Program-made: the position numbers and the translations under genes
DNA from: JBARRS01 sp049644345
Lineage (GTDB): Bacteria > Actinomycetota > Thermoleophilia > Gaiellales > Gaiellaceae
Direction: 5' to 3'
NCBI GenBank assembly: GCA_049644345.1
Contig: JBARRS010000197.1
Location: forward strand, 1-5,820
Length of the DNA: 5,820 nt
In this document: one piece after another, positions 5,061-5,820 of the stretch
How positions within the stretch are numbered: position 1 is the stretch's first letter
How the letters are laid out: every line of letters begins with the position of its first letter
The notes under the pieces: model-generated
Told to the model about the DNA's origin: nothing
What the model saw: only the letters and a program-made list of their open reading frames with translations
Databases searched by the model: none

Positions 5061-5820
5061 AGGAGCTGACCGTGCTCCTGACCGCGTCGGGCGTGCCGGG
5101 TACGGCAGCGCTCGTCCGCGCGCTGCGCGAGAACGGCGAGCGGCGGCTCCGCTTGGTCGGAACGGACATGTCGGAGCTGGCGATCGGCCGCCACCTCTGC
5201 GATTCGTTCCACGTCGTCCCGGGCGGCGAGGATCAAGGCTTCGTCGAAGCGCTGCTGGAGCTCTGCGAGCGCGAACGGATCGACGCGGTGCTGCCGCAGT
5301 CGTCGTTCGAGCTGCTCGCGCTCGCCGAGGCGAAGCAGCGCTTCGGCGAGACCGTCGTGCTCGTCTCCTCGCCGGAGGCCGTTGGCGTCGGCAACGACAA
5401 GGCGGAGACGTACCGGCGGCTGCCGCAGACGCCGAAGTTCGTCGTCGCCGCAGGAGCGGAGGGAATCGCCGCGGCCGCCGAGGAGCTCGGCTACCCGGGC
5501 GAAGAGGTCGCGGTCAAGCCACGCTCGTCGTCCGGCTCGCGCGGCTTCCGCATCGTGTCAGCGTGGGCGGACCGGCGGCGGCAACTGCTCGAGAACCGGC
5601 CCGGAGTGGCGGAGGCGCTCCGGCTCGAAGAGCTGGTCGAGCTGCTCGGCGAGGAGGAAGTGCTCGTGATGGAGCTGGCGAAGGGACCGGAGCGGACGAT
5701 CGACGGCATCGCCAGCGAGGGCAGGATCGTGCTCGGGCACCCGAAGACCCGTGAGGCTATGCGGGCCGGGCTGGCGATGTACTTCCAGACGCTCGACGAC
5801 CCATGGCTGATGGACGTCGC
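5057..5820 (+). CDS. Second ATP-grasp enzyme, CarB-like, N-terminal part
   Basis: Partial gene: 254 codons from the drawn start, running off the right edge. The N-terminal Rossmann-like domain opens with TVLLTASGVPGTAALVRAL (residues 5-23) and VGTDMSE (34-40). NDK at 113-115 marks entry to the ATP-grasp core. The nucleotide loop VKPRSSSGSRGFRIV is at 153-167. LVMELAKGPERTIDGIAS (203-220) contains E206, likely an ATP contact. The metal-binding strand and C-terminus are beyond the window. The product is probably an ATP-dependent ligase related to the carbamoyl-phosphate-synthase-like group, with no clear sequence likeness to the ATP-grasp protein at 3062-4288 beyond the fold motifs. The start is ambiguous: GTG 5057 overlaps the upstream stop as GTGA. 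An in-frame GTG at 5072 instead has a near-ideal Shine-Dalgarno AAGGAG (5060-5065) six bases before it and would remove only five residues. Substrate unknown. Confidence 0.9.
   Translation, partial: MKELTVLLTASGVPGTAALVRALRENGERRLRLVGTDMSELAIGRHLCDSFHVVPGGEDQGFVEALLELCERERIDAVLPQSSFELLALAEAKQRFGETVVLVSSPEAVGVGNDKAETYRRLPQTPKFVVAAGAEGIAAAAEELGYPGEEVAVKPRSSSGSRGFRIVSAWADRRRQLLENRPGVAEALRLEELVELLGEEEVLVMELAKGPERTIDGIASEGRIVLGHPKTREAMRAGLAMYFQTLDDPWLMDV
5060..5065 (+). promoter_or_regulatory. Shine-Dalgarno that supports the later start (GTG 5072)
   Basis: AAGGAG with a six-base gap to GTG 5072. It begins on the last base of the upstream stop codon, so terminating ribosomes could restart here. 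If it is used, the ATP-grasp product begins MLLTASG and not MKELTVLLTASG. Confidence 0.5.

Noticed and set aside
1..5820. tRNA, rRNA, CRISPR array, transposase or phage genes
   Set aside because: Looked for tRNA-like arms, regularly spaced direct repeats and recombinase motifs on both strands and saw none. Almost all of the window is accounted for by the six protein genes with firm family assignments, the deacetylase-like gene and short regulatory gaps.

Overview
The window is GC-rich, densely packed bacterial DNA: GTG and TTG starts, stop/start overlaps of 1 to 4 bases, very short intergenic gaps, and several genes that appear to start at or next to their transcription start with no Shine-Dalgarno sequence. 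This looks like a high-GC actinobacterium, possibly an environmental lineage such as Thermoleophilia. That placement is an inference from composition and protein style. No rRNA, tRNA, CRISPR array, transposase or phage gene was seen.

Left part, minus strand, read from right to left: an extended SDR nucleotide-sugar enzyme (3017-2046) is translationally coupled to a DegT/DnrJ/EryC1/StrS PLP aminotransferase (2049-985). A TetR-family repressor (974-420) follows, then the N-terminal part of a DHA2-type MFS drug exporter (371 to the window edge). The TetR/MFS pair reads as a self-contained efflux module. Its promoter and palindromic operator lie partly inside the last codons of the aminotransferase gene, and a related operator copy lies in front of the MFS gene.

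Right part, plus strand: a 44-bp divergent gap (3018-3061), filled by a 22-bp near-perfect palindrome, separates the SDR gene from an ATP-grasp ligase (3062-4288). A 130-base hairpin-rich spacer follows, which also holds a doubtful 45-codon ORF. Then come a short polysaccharide-deacetylase-like protein (4419-5060) and a second, different ATP-grasp enzyme (5057 to the window edge).

Taken together, the SDR, aminotransferase, two ATP-grasp enzymes and deacetylase-like protein look like part of a locus that makes an amino sugar and possibly joins it to a carboxylate, such as an amino acid, for a surface glycan or small glycosylated metabolite. The SDR has ArnA/UXS-like active-site motifs, so the SDR plus aminotransferase pair resembles the decarboxylase/aminotransferase logic of 4-amino-4-deoxypentose synthesis. 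The actual substrate cannot be read from the sequence. No glycosyltransferase or transporter for such a product is visible inside the window.
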